Of a stretch of 38,837 nucleotides of DNA, positions 1 to 8,059 are shown in pieces. The notes below the pieces were generated by a model that saw only the letters and a program-made list of their open reading frames with translations, was not told where the DNA came from and searched no databases. This DNA comes from a bacterium (GTDB taxonomy: Bacteria; B130-G9), in NCBI GenBank assembly GCA_035527515.1, contig DATLAJ010000023.1, forward strand, positions 1 to 38,837. The letters are read 5' to 3'. The position numbers and the translations under genes are program-made. Position 1 is the first letter of the stretch; every line of letters starts with the position of its first letter.

Positions 1-937
1 TCAGCTCCACCTGTATCGCCGGGTTGTTGGGTTTGTCGGACCTCGAGCTCGCCTGCATGTTTTGGCCGATCACAAAGTCGGGAACGTATCGGAGTATTTT
101 GAGGCTGCCCATTTGGTCGGCAAAGACCTCCCGAAAGCCCACTTTCGCCTGACCAGGCTTGAGATTCACAGTCCGTTGCCCTGAGGCGGTGGTGATGATC
201 AGGCTCTCTCTCGTGGGCGTCGGCAGCGAGACCCCTGCAGTTGTCGCCGGCTGCATGAGCTTCGAGACGAATCCCTTGTATTTGTCCTTCTGACGCAAGA
301 AGACGAACTTGAAGTTGAATCCACCGGCCGTGCCGTGCGATTCCTCGGGGCAATTGGCAAACATCGTAACATGGTTGCCCGTATCGCCATTGAAGACCGA
401 AAGCTCTATCGCCGGCTCGCTGTATCCCTCACCCAGTTGACGGACTGCCGGCAGGACATCCTCGGGATCAGGCACGTATCTTTCAAGCGAGACGAGCAAG
501 TTGTCGTGGGCGAGCGCGAGCTGCGCATTCAGGTCAGTTCGCCGAGATTCACGTCCCAAAAAAGCGCTCAGAGAGAGCGAGCGTTCCTCTAGGCCGCGGC
601 TCGCTGTGAAAACCATGTCATCGAGCTCAAATAGCCCTCTCGTCTCTCCTTCCTCAATCCTGAGCGTGCCATTGACCGCGAAACCCCATGTTAGGAAGCC
701 TCCCACGATGACGACGAGAATCCCGAAATGGGTCAAGAGCAGGCCCAGACTACGAGACCGCCTGATGACAAGAACGCCCACAAGCGCCGCCGCAACCACC
801 ACAAAGAGCCCGGCGAACCATGTCTTCCCATAGACAAGAGCCATGGCCCGCTCGTAGGGGAGAAACGTGGCGCCATAAATGACTACGCTCGCAACTACGG
901 CGAGTAAAATGACCGGGAGCCACAGGCCAGCCTTCAT
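1..937 (-). CDS. ResB-like cytochrome c biogenesis protein, N-terminal part (cut by window edge)
   Basis: An open frame runs from an ATG at 937 down to base 2 with no stop, so at least 312 residues are present and the C-terminus lies outside the window. Three hydrophobic segments occupy about residues 4-24, 40-58 and 64-87. The third contains THFGILVVIVGG and is followed by NGTLRIEEGE, which resembles the membrane-to-soluble transition of ResB/Ccs1 proteins (haem delivery in system II cytochrome c maturation). The soluble part ends near the edge with NPAIQVEL, also typical of ResB-like proteins. In many bacteria this module is followed by, or fused to, CcsA; that cannot be seen here. The ATG overlaps the TGA of a very short open frame (ATGA), and no strong ribosome site precedes it. 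The ResB-like call comes from motif recall, not a search. Confidence 0.7.
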   Translation of the reverse strand, partial: MKAGLWLPVILLAVVASVVIYGATFLPYERAMALVYGKTWFAGLFVVVAAALVGVLVIRRSRSLGLLLTHFGILVVIVGGFLTWGFAVNGTLRIEEGETRGLFELDDMVFTASRGLEERSLSLSAFLGRESRRTDLNAQLALAHDNLLVSLERYVPDPEDVLPAVRQLGEGYSEPAIELSVFNGDTGNHVTMFANCPEESHGTAGGFNFKFVFLRQKDKYKGFVSKLMQPATTAGVSLPTPTRESLIITTASGQRTVNLKPGQAKVGFREVFADQMGSLKILRYVPDFVIGQNMQASSRSDKPNNPAIQVEL

Positions 938-981
938 TTCTTGCCGGAAAAGGCCACCTCGTCAATCATTATCGTGCGAAC

Positions 982-997
982 AGGTCCGATCGGACCT
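982..997. repeat. 16-bp perfect palindrome
   Basis: AGGTCCGATCGGACCT is a perfect 16-bp palindrome between the Kelch gene and the ResB-like gene, both on the minus strand. As RNA it could form a 6-bp stem with a GATC loop, but no U-run follows on either strand, so an intrinsic terminator is not supported. It could be a protein-binding site or an attenuating hairpin. Confidence 0.5.
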
Positions 998-1057
998 TAA
1001 CCTACGGATCGGCCTCCTTCTGCCGCCCGTCGCCCAGAGAAACGAGAAAAGCAAAAC

Positions 1058-2125
1058 TTACTTCTGGGCAATCTCCCAGACAGCATTCATCATTATCCGT
1101 CCCGGCTGGATACCACCAAACACAAGCATTCGATTTGCATTAGAATCCCAGGCCGCCGCCGCACCCGACAGCTGAAGCGTGACCGGCAGCTTCGTCCGAA
1201 CTCGGGACCAAGTGTATGTGTCAAGGTCGAGGGCCAGAAGGTCGGAGAATTGCTTGTCCATCATCGCCCCTCCGCCGAAGACGATCATCCGATGCTTCAC
1301 GGGGTCGTAAACGCCACAATGACTACATCGCGGCTCGATCTTTATACCCTTAGCCTCTACCTTCTTCCATTGGAGCTTCGTCAGGTCAAGCACCCACACA
1401 TCGTTGAACACCAGCTCTTTGCCAGTCTTGTCCGTCCCGATACCGCCGTACATCACAAGCGAGTGCGTTTTCGGATCATATATCTCCACTTGCCCGCTGC
1501 GCGGCAGCGGCGACTCGCCGGTGGCAGCGAGCTTCTTCCACTTCAGGTCCTTTAGAGACAGGGAATACAAGTCCTTGTAATACACGGTTCTATAATGTGT
1601 GTTATCGGGGTTCTCCCAAGCCGACCCTCCGAAAACGACTATCGAATCGGCCTTCGGATCGTAGATCGGCGTCGTTCTAAACATCACTTTAGGAAAGTCC
1701 CCGACCGGCGCCACACTGTTCCACTTGTTCTCGGCAAAACTATACGAGAACGTCTCGAGCTTGCCCGAAATCTCCTGAACAATAACTACCAACCGGTCTC
1801 GCTTCTCATCGTATATGCCAGCCGCCATCGCTATCTTCTGCAGGTCACCGTTCGCCGGCTTGATCTTTGACCATTCCCTCGTCTTGAGGTCAAGCGCCCA
1901 CAGATCGCCCTGAGGGTTCAGCGTCTCGAGCCCTCCCCCACAGATGAGGAGCTGGTTGCCTTTGTTCCGGAAAAACGCCGCGGACATGATGCGGGGTTTG
2001 GGACCCAGCTTTTTAGTGGTCATCTCCGAGAACGTCGCGAGCGAAATCTCTTTCTTGGCCGCCCATGCGGACGAAAGGCACAGAACAAGACTCAAAACAA
2101 CTAGCAAACAAGCCATACGCTTCAT
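1058..2125 (-). CDS. Secreted Kelch-repeat beta-propeller protein
   Basis: This is a 355-residue protein with a clear Sec signal peptide (charged MKR start, hydrophobic core, predicted cleavage after AWA at about residue 22). The mature part has five Kelch-type blades, recognisable by hydrophobic-GG doublets followed by a D-x-W-x-L-D-L-x-x-x-x-W pattern: ICGGG, VVFGGS, VMYGGI, VFGGG and VFGGI, with W residues about 25-35 residues after each. Kelch propellers are usually binding scaffolds and have no catalytic motif here. GGAGG lies ten bases before the ATG. The gene follows the 901-residue secreted propeller gene on the same strand, so the two probably serve an extracytoplasmic binding or display role. 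The exact ligand cannot be predicted. Confidence 0.85.
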   Translation of the reverse strand: MKRMACLLVVLSLVLCLSSAWAAKKEISLATFSEMTTKKLGPKPRIMSAAFFRNKGNQLLICGGGLETLNPQGDLWALDLKTREWSKIKPANGDLQKIAMAAGIYDEKRDRLVVIVQEISGKLETFSYSFAENKWNSVAPVGDFPKVMFRTTPIYDPKADSIVVFGGSAWENPDNTHYRTVYYKDLYSLSLKDLKWKKLAATGESPLPRSGQVEIYDPKTHSLVMYGGIGTDKTGKELVFNDVWVLDLTKLQWKKVEAKGIKIEPRCSHCGVYDPVKHRMIVFGGGAMMDKQFSDLLALDLDTYTWSRVRTKLPVTLQLSGAAAAWDSNANRMLVFGGIQPGRIMMNAVWEIAQK

Positions 2126-2244
2126 AATCTTCGCACCTCCATTAAACGTTCTTAGCTACCAACACAGGATTGAGATCAACTACGCCAATTGTGAAAGAGG
2201 CTCTGCCACGAGTCAAGTCTTGTCCGAGAGCCCGAAAAATCAGA

Positions 2245-4950
2245 CTACCTATATGGGCAGTCTTGGGGGACAGCCTTTCTGCCTGCCACAATATCAAACT
2301 CGGCGGAGGCGGTGAAGCCCAGGCCCAGCCACGTCGAATCGCCGGCGCGAGTGAAGCCCGTCTTCCACTTGTAGTGGCCTGGCGCGATGCCGTCCGGTAT
2401 CGTGATCGCGTCGAGCGGCAGGATGAACGCCGTGTCGGTCGGGACCAGGAGACCCGCAAACGCCGGCGTCTTCTCTTGCGTGTAGCTCGGCCAGTAGAAC
2501 AGGTTGCCCTGCTCGTCCTCGATTGCGGCGAACCAATCTATCGGCACGCTACCCGCCTGATTCGCAAAACAGGCCTCGACCCGCATCGCCTCACCGGACG
2601 AATACGCATCTTTGTCCAGGAGCATCTGTGTGCGAGGCGCAAGGTTGACCCTCTTGGGCCCGTTGTGGCCACACCACAGGACGCCATATCTTGACATCGA
2701 CCTGTCCAGCATCAAGCTGTACTGCAAAGCCAGGTTCCGGAAAGCCCAGTCAGGAATGAGCCCAGCTTCCCATGGGATTTCGGCAAATGTCTCCGTGCCG
2801 GGGTTGTATATTATGGTCCTGGCCGCAAGGTTGGCAGTTTGAGTTAGTATCCACGCCCTGTCTTCTAGGTCGAACGTGACGCCGACGATCTTGTAAGTCG
2901 GGAAACCAATGTCCTCAAGCCAATATGAGGTCGCAGTGAAGTCCTGGACATTGACTATGGTCAGGTAGTGTCTGCCGGTATCCTCGACACTCCCATGCAC
3001 GTAAAGCAAGCCCAACTCTGAGAGGCTGAAATTCTCGGGTTCGGCCGGAAGCAGGTTGGACGTGTCTATCCGCGTCCAGCTGCCCTGGGCATCGCGCACC
3101 TCGATGCCGCTGTCGGTATCGCAGAGGAATATCCGGCCAGAATGATCGATCATCAAGCCATTATACCCGAATAGCCCAGTAGGCGGCGGCACATCGACTG
3201 TTGCCCAAGTCCCGCCCCGAAAGCTCAGCAGCCCTCGTTCTCGTCCTTGGCTCATCAGAAGATATGGATTGCCGTCGTCATCCTCCATCACGCATTTGAT
3301 GTTGCTGCCGAACTGGCCAAGTGAGCATCCCTCGGTAGTGTCGAGCCAACCGCTCTCGGTCTGGCGATATGCTGCTCCAGGTCGGGGAGACGAGGACCAT
3401 GCCCAGAGCCCCATCTTGCCCTCGAACATGCCTGTTACCTTAATCGGCAACGAGCCATCATCTCCGACCCGTTGCCAGACTTCGCCTTCGAGCAACTCAT
3501 ATCCCAGGCTGCTTTTGCCATTGTCAGCGCACGCGATCGCCCCTCCATCGACAAGGCCGAGGATGAATTGGTAGTCCGCGTAGGAGACCTCCGGGTTCGG
3601 GTTCTGATAGTCCAACCACATCCCATCCTTGAGAACCTGGATGCCTGACTCCCTTGTGCCACAGAAGATGGTGTTGTCGAAACCCACGGCGATCGAGTCG
3701 GCCCAGATATCTGCCGGAAACGCGATGAATCCGGTGCCGTCGAACATCGCCACGCCAGAGCCGCGCACTGACAGCCAGACGTTCCCCATTGGATCGGACG
3801 TTATGGCTTCTACGGGGTTATTACCAAGGCCCGGCGTGCCGAGGCCGTAAACGGTCATCTCGCGAGCGTCAAGATCGTATCTACACAGCTTGCACCTATC
3901 TTGACCGCCCCAGATAACCATCCAGATGTTGCCCTGAAGGTCCCCGTGAGCGTCCGTGCACAAGATACTCGAGGACTCTTGGAGTTCGACGATCTCGTGA
4001 AACTCGAAGGACTCACCGTTGTGAACGTTCAGCCCGTCAGTCCCGACAGCGCAAGCCCGCCCGTCGCCAGTGAGGCAGAGATGACGCGTCAGCCCGACGA
4101 TGGAGCTGTAGTCCTCCACAAAACCGGACGGATAGCACCGGAGAAGGCTGCCATCTTGATCGTTTGAATACAAGCACCCGTGGCAAGTCCATATCGTGCC
4201 CTCTGCATCGGTTACTGCTGCACGGACGCCGTACGTGTACCAAGGAGTCCCGGGGCTGTTCAGCAGGGTCCGCCAGCCATAGGGATGCTTCAGCGAGATG
4301 CCGATAGACGTCCCACCGACTCCCAGCGCCCTGTCGAAGCCCCAGAAAAGGTAGGACCCCGCAGAACGAACGCCGTCCTCACCCCGAAAGAGTCTGCGTA
4401 CCAAGCCGTCATAAGCTATGAGCTCGAGACCGTCCTTCAGGCCGGCCCAAATCCCTTCCTCAGTAAGCCCCAGGCTCAAGATATAGTTGTCGTTGACCCA
4501 GCTCTTGCGGTCGCACGGCGCGATCGTGAATGCCTCGCTGCTGCCGAGTGTGATCGGCTCGTCGGTCCCCGCCGCGTAGAGCCGTAGCGAGGCCATATAT
4601 TGACCTGGCGTGGCGAGCGGGAACGCTATTGAGGGCAGCGCGTAGGCGTAGATCAGCGTCCAGTCCATACTGAACCCCTGCGGCAGCACGACGTTCGGCA
4701 TCCAGGGATGCGCCATCTCGTTGAAGTCCGGCGCGAAAAGCTCCCTCCCATCGGGTGTTCCTATGGACAGATAAACATCGACTTCCGTCTCAAGCCCCGG
4801 ATTCGCGCCTCGAACCCATATCTCGAACTGGTCTGGCGGATAGAAGATGTCCTTGTTCAGCCCAATGTCGGCGAACACGGCCACCTGACCGAACGCCGCG
4901 GTTGACATGCAAAGAAGCAAGATTGAAGCAAAGATTATCAAACGAGTCAT
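2245..4950 (-). CDS. Large secreted propeller-type protein of unknown function
   Basis: The protein has 901 residues, with a signal peptide (MTRLIIFASILLLCMSTAAFG, cleavage probably before Q22). Residues about 25-140 look like a beta-sandwich (FYPPDQFEIWVRGANPG). The middle, about 150-740, has repeated short units such as DPMGNVWLSVRGSGVAMFDG and GNIWMVIWGG, with a D/G-x-x-W/I-x-C/S-x-x-x-G-I pattern like the NHL or two-component-regulator propeller blades. A second sandwich-like segment near the C-terminus (about 770-890, PDGIAPGHYKWKTGF) mirrors the N-terminal one. No transmembrane helix, lipobox, catalytic motif or known sorting signal was seen. AGGAG sits nine bases before the ATG. The architecture suggests a secreted or periplasmic sensor or binding protein; there is no family name I can defend. 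Confidence 0.8.
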   Translation of the reverse strand: MTRLIIFASILLLCMSTAAFGQVAVFADIGLNKDIFYPPDQFEIWVRGANPGLETEVDVYLSIGTPDGRELFAPDFNEMAHPWMPNVVLPQGFSMDWTLIYAYALPSIAFPLATPGQYMASLRLYAAGTDEPITLGSSEAFTIAPCDRKSWVNDNYILSLGLTEEGIWAGLKDGLELIAYDGLVRRLFRGEDGVRSAGSYLFWGFDRALGVGGTSIGISLKHPYGWRTLLNSPGTPWYTYGVRAAVTDAEGTIWTCHGCLYSNDQDGSLLRCYPSGFVEDYSSIVGLTRHLCLTGDGRACAVGTDGLNVHNGESFEFHEIVELQESSSILCTDAHGDLQGNIWMVIWGGQDRCKLCRYDLDAREMTVYGLGTPGLGNNPVEAITSDPMGNVWLSVRGSGVAMFDGTGFIAFPADIWADSIAVGFDNTIFCGTRESGIQVLKDGMWLDYQNPNPEVSYADYQFILGLVDGGAIACADNGKSSLGYELLEGEVWQRVGDDGSLPIKVTGMFEGKMGLWAWSSSPRPGAAYRQTESGWLDTTEGCSLGQFGSNIKCVMEDDDGNPYLLMSQGRERGLLSFRGGTWATVDVPPPTGLFGYNGLMIDHSGRIFLCDTDSGIEVRDAQGSWTRIDTSNLLPAEPENFSLSELGLLYVHGSVEDTGRHYLTIVNVQDFTATSYWLEDIGFPTYKIVGVTFDLEDRAWILTQTANLAARTIIYNPGTETFAEIPWEAGLIPDWAFRNLALQYSLMLDRSMSRYGVLWCGHNGPKRVNLAPRTQMLLDKDAYSSGEAMRVEACFANQAGSVPIDWFAAIEDEQGNLFYWPSYTQEKTPAFAGLLVPTDTAFILPLDAITIPDGIAPGHYKWKTGFTRAGDSTWLGLGFTASAEFDIVAGRKAVPQDCPYR

Positions 4951-5035
4951 AAGTTGAAACTCCTATCATTATAGTGTGTTTTGCTGCAATTGGTGTGTGA
5001 ATCTTTCGTTAGTGGTCCAATCATAATCGCGTTCC

Positions 5036-5110
5036 TGTAGGGGTGCCGCTTGCTGCACACTCCTTCAATCTGTCGAATGGACACAGGGCGGGGCAAGCAC
5101 CGCCCCTACA
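5036..5110. repeat. REP/BIME-like element, copy 1
   Basis: The left end reads TGTAGGGG and the right end CCCCTACA; inner flanks TGCCGCTTGCTGC and GGGGCAAGCACCG are imperfect inverted repeats. The minus-strand segment TAGGGGCGGTGCTTG also occurs at 14380-14394. It lies in the 709-bp gene-free stretch 4951-5659. It is one of three elements in the window with these ends (see 14426 and 25504). Confidence 0.7.
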
Positions 5111-5149
5111 TACCCAGTTTATTGGTATTCATTCGTGGTTCCTTTCAAA

Positions 5150-5170
5150 CGGGCGAATGCAATTCGCCCG
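5150..5170. repeat. Hairpin with 9-bp stem
   Basis: Arms CGGGCGAAT and ATTCGCCCG are separated by three bases. It lies 40 bp beyond REP copy 1 and resembles the arm type of the same repeat class. No T-run follows, so it is not called a terminator. The rest of 5171-5573 shows no gene or clear structure. Confidence 0.6.
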
Positions 5171-5573
5171 ACACAATTGCACGGCGTCATGTTTCTGGGC
5201 TGGCACGAGGCGGAGAGCGGGCCTTCAATGTGGCTGCCGTTGAAATAACTATCCCCCCACTTCTGGCGGCAAGGAGGCGACACTCGAGCACACTTCCTTC
5301 TGGCATGATCGCCCCGCCCTCACATTGTCATTGCATCACGCGCCCCGGGCTTGCGCCACTAACCTCCGCTCCGCCCTTAGTGAGTAATACGCAGATTCGG
5401 TGCCACACTGCCCACTGTTCTACTTGGCTGCCGTCCTAAAGCCGCGTCTTGGAGACTCCGGGTCATCTTGACTCCTAAGCTGGCCCTGAATCCGAACGAC
5501 CGTGCATCTAGCACATTTGCCCACTTGTTACCGTCTTTGTGCACTTTATGGCGGGACTACGCTGTATTTCTCT

Positions 5574-5623
5574 TTGTCCCATTTGGGACAGCAAATCCGG
5601 GCCAGTTGTCCCATTTGGGACAG
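5574..5623. promoter_or_regulatory. Twin 18-bp palindromic sites, 32 bp apart
   Basis: The sequence TTGTCCCATTTGGGACAG occurs identically at 5574-5591 and 5606-5623. Each copy has 7-bp inverted arms (TGTCCCA/TGGGACA) around a 2-bp centre. The 32-bp offset equals about three helical turns, putting both sites on the same DNA face as expected for cooperative repressor or activator binding. They lie just downstream of the O-antigen-ligase gene and about 620 bp upstream of the 901-residue secreted protein. A role as mRNA hairpins is possible but no U-run follows. Confidence 0.5.
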
Positions 5624-5659
5624 TTCTACCAAAGAACACAACCACAGAGGCGCAAAGGC

Positions 5660-8059
5660 CTATTGCGCTGCCTTCACCATTTTGGCCTTGACACGCCTAA
5701 GTGCTGCGGCGAACTCCTTGCTCTTTCCCCTGCTGATCTTCAAGAGCGCCTCATACTGCTCGATTGCGCAGTCCCAGTCGCGCTGCCGCTCGCACACGGC
5801 GGCCAAGTTCATTCTGGCCGATACGTGCTCTGGGATAATCGAGATCGCCTTCTCGAAATACCTGCGCGCATCGGTCGGATTTCCCAGCGAGTAACTGACC
5901 GTGCCCAGGTTGTTGAGCACCTTTATGTTCTCCTCCTTGATCTTGAGGCAGCGCTCATAGATGGCCTTCGCATCCGTCAGTAGTTTTCTCGCCTTCTCGA
6001 CGTTACCGCCGCTCCGCAAGAGCTGCTCGCCGATGTTCTGAAAGACCAAAGCCCTATTGAAAAGGGGTGTGGCGTCCTTTGGGTCAGTCTTCTGTGCCTT
6101 AGCATAGTATTTCAAGGCCGACTCGTAGTCACCCATCTCCCGATAGGTGTTCCCGAGCCTCAGCATCGCATCCTCGTACACTGGATTGAGTTCAAGCGCA
6201 CGCTTGAACTGAATCATCGCCTCGGCAAACTTCTTCTCGTTGTAGAGGATGTTGCCATAGTTGTTGACGATATGGTCGAAATAGGGCGCAAGCCGCACCG
6301 CCATCCTGCTGTCCACATCCGCTATCGCGTAGTTGCCGGCCATGTTCTCCATGATAGACGAGAAATATCTGATCTCGTAGTTGCGAGGCGACGCCCACAC
6401 GGCACTGCGGAGGTGCTCAAGAGAGAGATCGATGCGCATCTTCCATTCCTCGGCATTCTTGGCGTCGCGCGACAGACTCTCGTGATACTGGCCCTTCCCG
6501 AAGTGGTAGTTGGCCAAAAGCGCGCGAAGCGGGATCGTCGCTCCCATAAACAGGATCGCCATCAGAAGGAATCGCACGAGGATAACGCCCACCGCCATCG
6601 ATCGTTGGTCATCGTGCTCTCCCTGGGTCCTGCCGACCTTCCCGAAAGCGTCGATCACCTTCGTTCTAAGGCAGGGCCCGATGCTGCCAGTGGTTATCCC
6701 ATAGACCGCAGCGAACAGGCCGAGCACGACGAAGAACGAGTGTGCCGAGCCGGGGAGCTGAAAGTTAGAGGAGAAGATGGAATGCACGAACATGCCCACG
6801 ATGCCGCCGAAAAGGCCCAGCCAGGCCGCCCGGAGGAAACTGTCATCGCAGCCGCGCGTCATTCGCCGTGCCATCTTAAGAACAACGAGGATGAACCAGA
6901 TGTAGGCGGCAAAGCCAAGTATGCCCACCTCGACAAAGGTCTGAACGTAGTCGTTGTGGGCTTTGTAGATCACCTTGTCCCAGCCGGTGTTTCTGCGCTC
7001 CTCGACGGTCCTGTGTTTGGGGTATATCACCTTGAAGTTGCCCACCCCGGCGCCCAGCGGCTCCTCCCGGACAACGCGCAGAGAGGATTTCCAGACCAGA
7101 AACCGAAACTGCGTCGGCCTGTCCTTGACGTCGAATATGGTCAAGAACTTGTGGGCCATGCTTTTGCCCTCGTCGTCCTTGATCAGAGGACTCAACGCAC
7201 CGAATAACGCGAGCGCGACCACCGCTACCGTCAAGAACAGCTTTCGACGAGGCGAGAAGAAAAGCATCAGCGCGATTGCGGCGATCGTTCCCACCCAGGC
7301 GCCTCGGCAGAATGTTATCCCGAGGTAGATGACGACCACGATTGCGGTCGCAATGCTGAGGAGTGGCGCGAGGCGCCTACGTCGCCACTGGCCCAGTCCC
7401 CATGCGGCCATGCTGAGCGCAAGCGGAACGACCGTAACCAGATACTGCCCCGCGAAGTTGGCGTGGCCGAACATCGAGCAGTATGTCTCCTGGTTATATG
7501 TATCGCGCCCTGGGATAAGCTGGGGGATGCCGATCGCCGCGAGGACCCTGTTGAGGACCGCCACAGGAGCCGAGTCGTGGTAGAACTGGAGGATGCCGAT
7601 TACCGAGATGATGAACGCCGTCCCAAGAGCCACAGGTATGATTCTCGTCAGCGCCGACTTGGTCTTGACCAGGTTTATGGCGCCGAGAAAGAACACGAGG
7701 CAGGTGAGAAGGAAGAACAGACGGTCAAAGCCCGCCCAGATGTTTGTGGCGTAGAGAAGCGTAAGCAGGCCAATCGTCATGAAGACCCCGAGAGGGAGGC
7801 CAAGCGGCGAGAAGCATATCCGGGCAACAGGCTTGCCGGTCAGGCCCATTGTGAAGAAGACAAACAGGGCGAGCCCGAGCAGCTCTACGGCGGCTTCCTT
7901 GGGCGCAGTGTATATATCATAAGTCTCGTGGTCCGCGCACAGGGGGACCACGACAACGGAGAGCATTAAGATCAGAAAGGCGAGGCGGTTGGAGAAGACC
8001 ATGCCTCGGACAGTTGCCAGAGATTCAGAGAATGAGTGTCGCGCCACGATATCAACCAT
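5660..8059 (-). CDS. O-antigen ligase-like membrane protein with C-terminal TPR domain (second of tandem pair)
   Basis: The protein has 799 residues. The N-terminal two thirds contain about ten to twelve hydrophobic helices. The Wzy_C/WaaL-like hallmarks are a periplasmic loop with GHANFAGQYLV, an ITFCRGAWVG helix start, and AHNDYVQTFVEVGILG; the H-N-D-Y and R-G-A-W elements are typical of this ligase/polymerase superfamily. From about residue 590 to the end are TPR units (NNYGNILYNEKKFAEAMIQF, LGNTYREMGDYESALKYYAK and others). Such hybrids are thought to join glycan chains at the periplasmic face of the inner membrane, sometimes onto protein, but the substrate cannot be read from sequence. 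The ATG overlaps the TAA of the upstream paralogue (TAATG), implying translational coupling. Confidence 0.85.
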   Translation of the reverse strand: MVDIVARHSFSESLATVRGMVFSNRLAFLILMLSVVVVPLCADHETYDIYTAPKEAAVELLGLALFVFFTMGLTGKPVARICFSPLGLPLGVFMTIGLLTLLYATNIWAGFDRLFFLLTCLVFFLGAINLVKTKSALTRIIPVALGTAFIISVIGILQFYHDSAPVAVLNRVLAAIGIPQLIPGRDTYNQETYCSMFGHANFAGQYLVTVVPLALSMAAWGLGQWRRRRLAPLLSIATAIVVVIYLGITFCRGAWVGTIAAIALMLFFSPRRKLFLTVAVVALALFGALSPLIKDDEGKSMAHKFLTIFDVKDRPTQFRFLVWKSSLRVVREEPLGAGVGNFKVIYPKHRTVEERRNTGWDKVIYKAHNDYVQTFVEVGILGFAAYIWFILVVLKMARRMTRGCDDSFLRAAWLGLFGGIVGMFVHSIFSSNFQLPGSAHSFFVVLGLFAAVYGITTGSIGPCLRTKVIDAFGKVGRTQGEHDDQRSMAVGVILVRFLLMAILFMGATIPLRALLANYHFGKGQYHESLSRDAKNAEEWKMRIDLSLEHLRSAVWASPRNYEIRYFSSIMENMAGNYAIADVDSRMAVRLAPYFDHIVNNYGNILYNEKKFAEAMIQFKRALELNPVYEDAMLRLGNTYREMGDYESALKYYAKAQKTDPKDATPLFNRALVFQNIGEQLLRSGGNVEKARKLLTDAKAIYERCLKIKEENIKVLNNLGTVSYSLGNPTDARRYFEKAISIIPEHVSARMNLAAVCERQRDWDCAIEQYEALLKISRGKSKEFAAALRRVKAKMVKAAQ

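Noticed and set aside
5574-5623. Twin palindromes as an intrinsic terminator for the O-antigen ligase operon
   Set aside because: Neither copy is followed by a T-run on the minus strand, and identical duplication with fixed spacing is better explained by protein binding.
6272-7207. Long plus-strand open frame (311 codons) opposite the O-antigen ligase gene
   Set aside because: It is a shadow of the GC-rich coding frame on the minus strand, with unnatural composition (rich in R, H, D, E) and no start signal.
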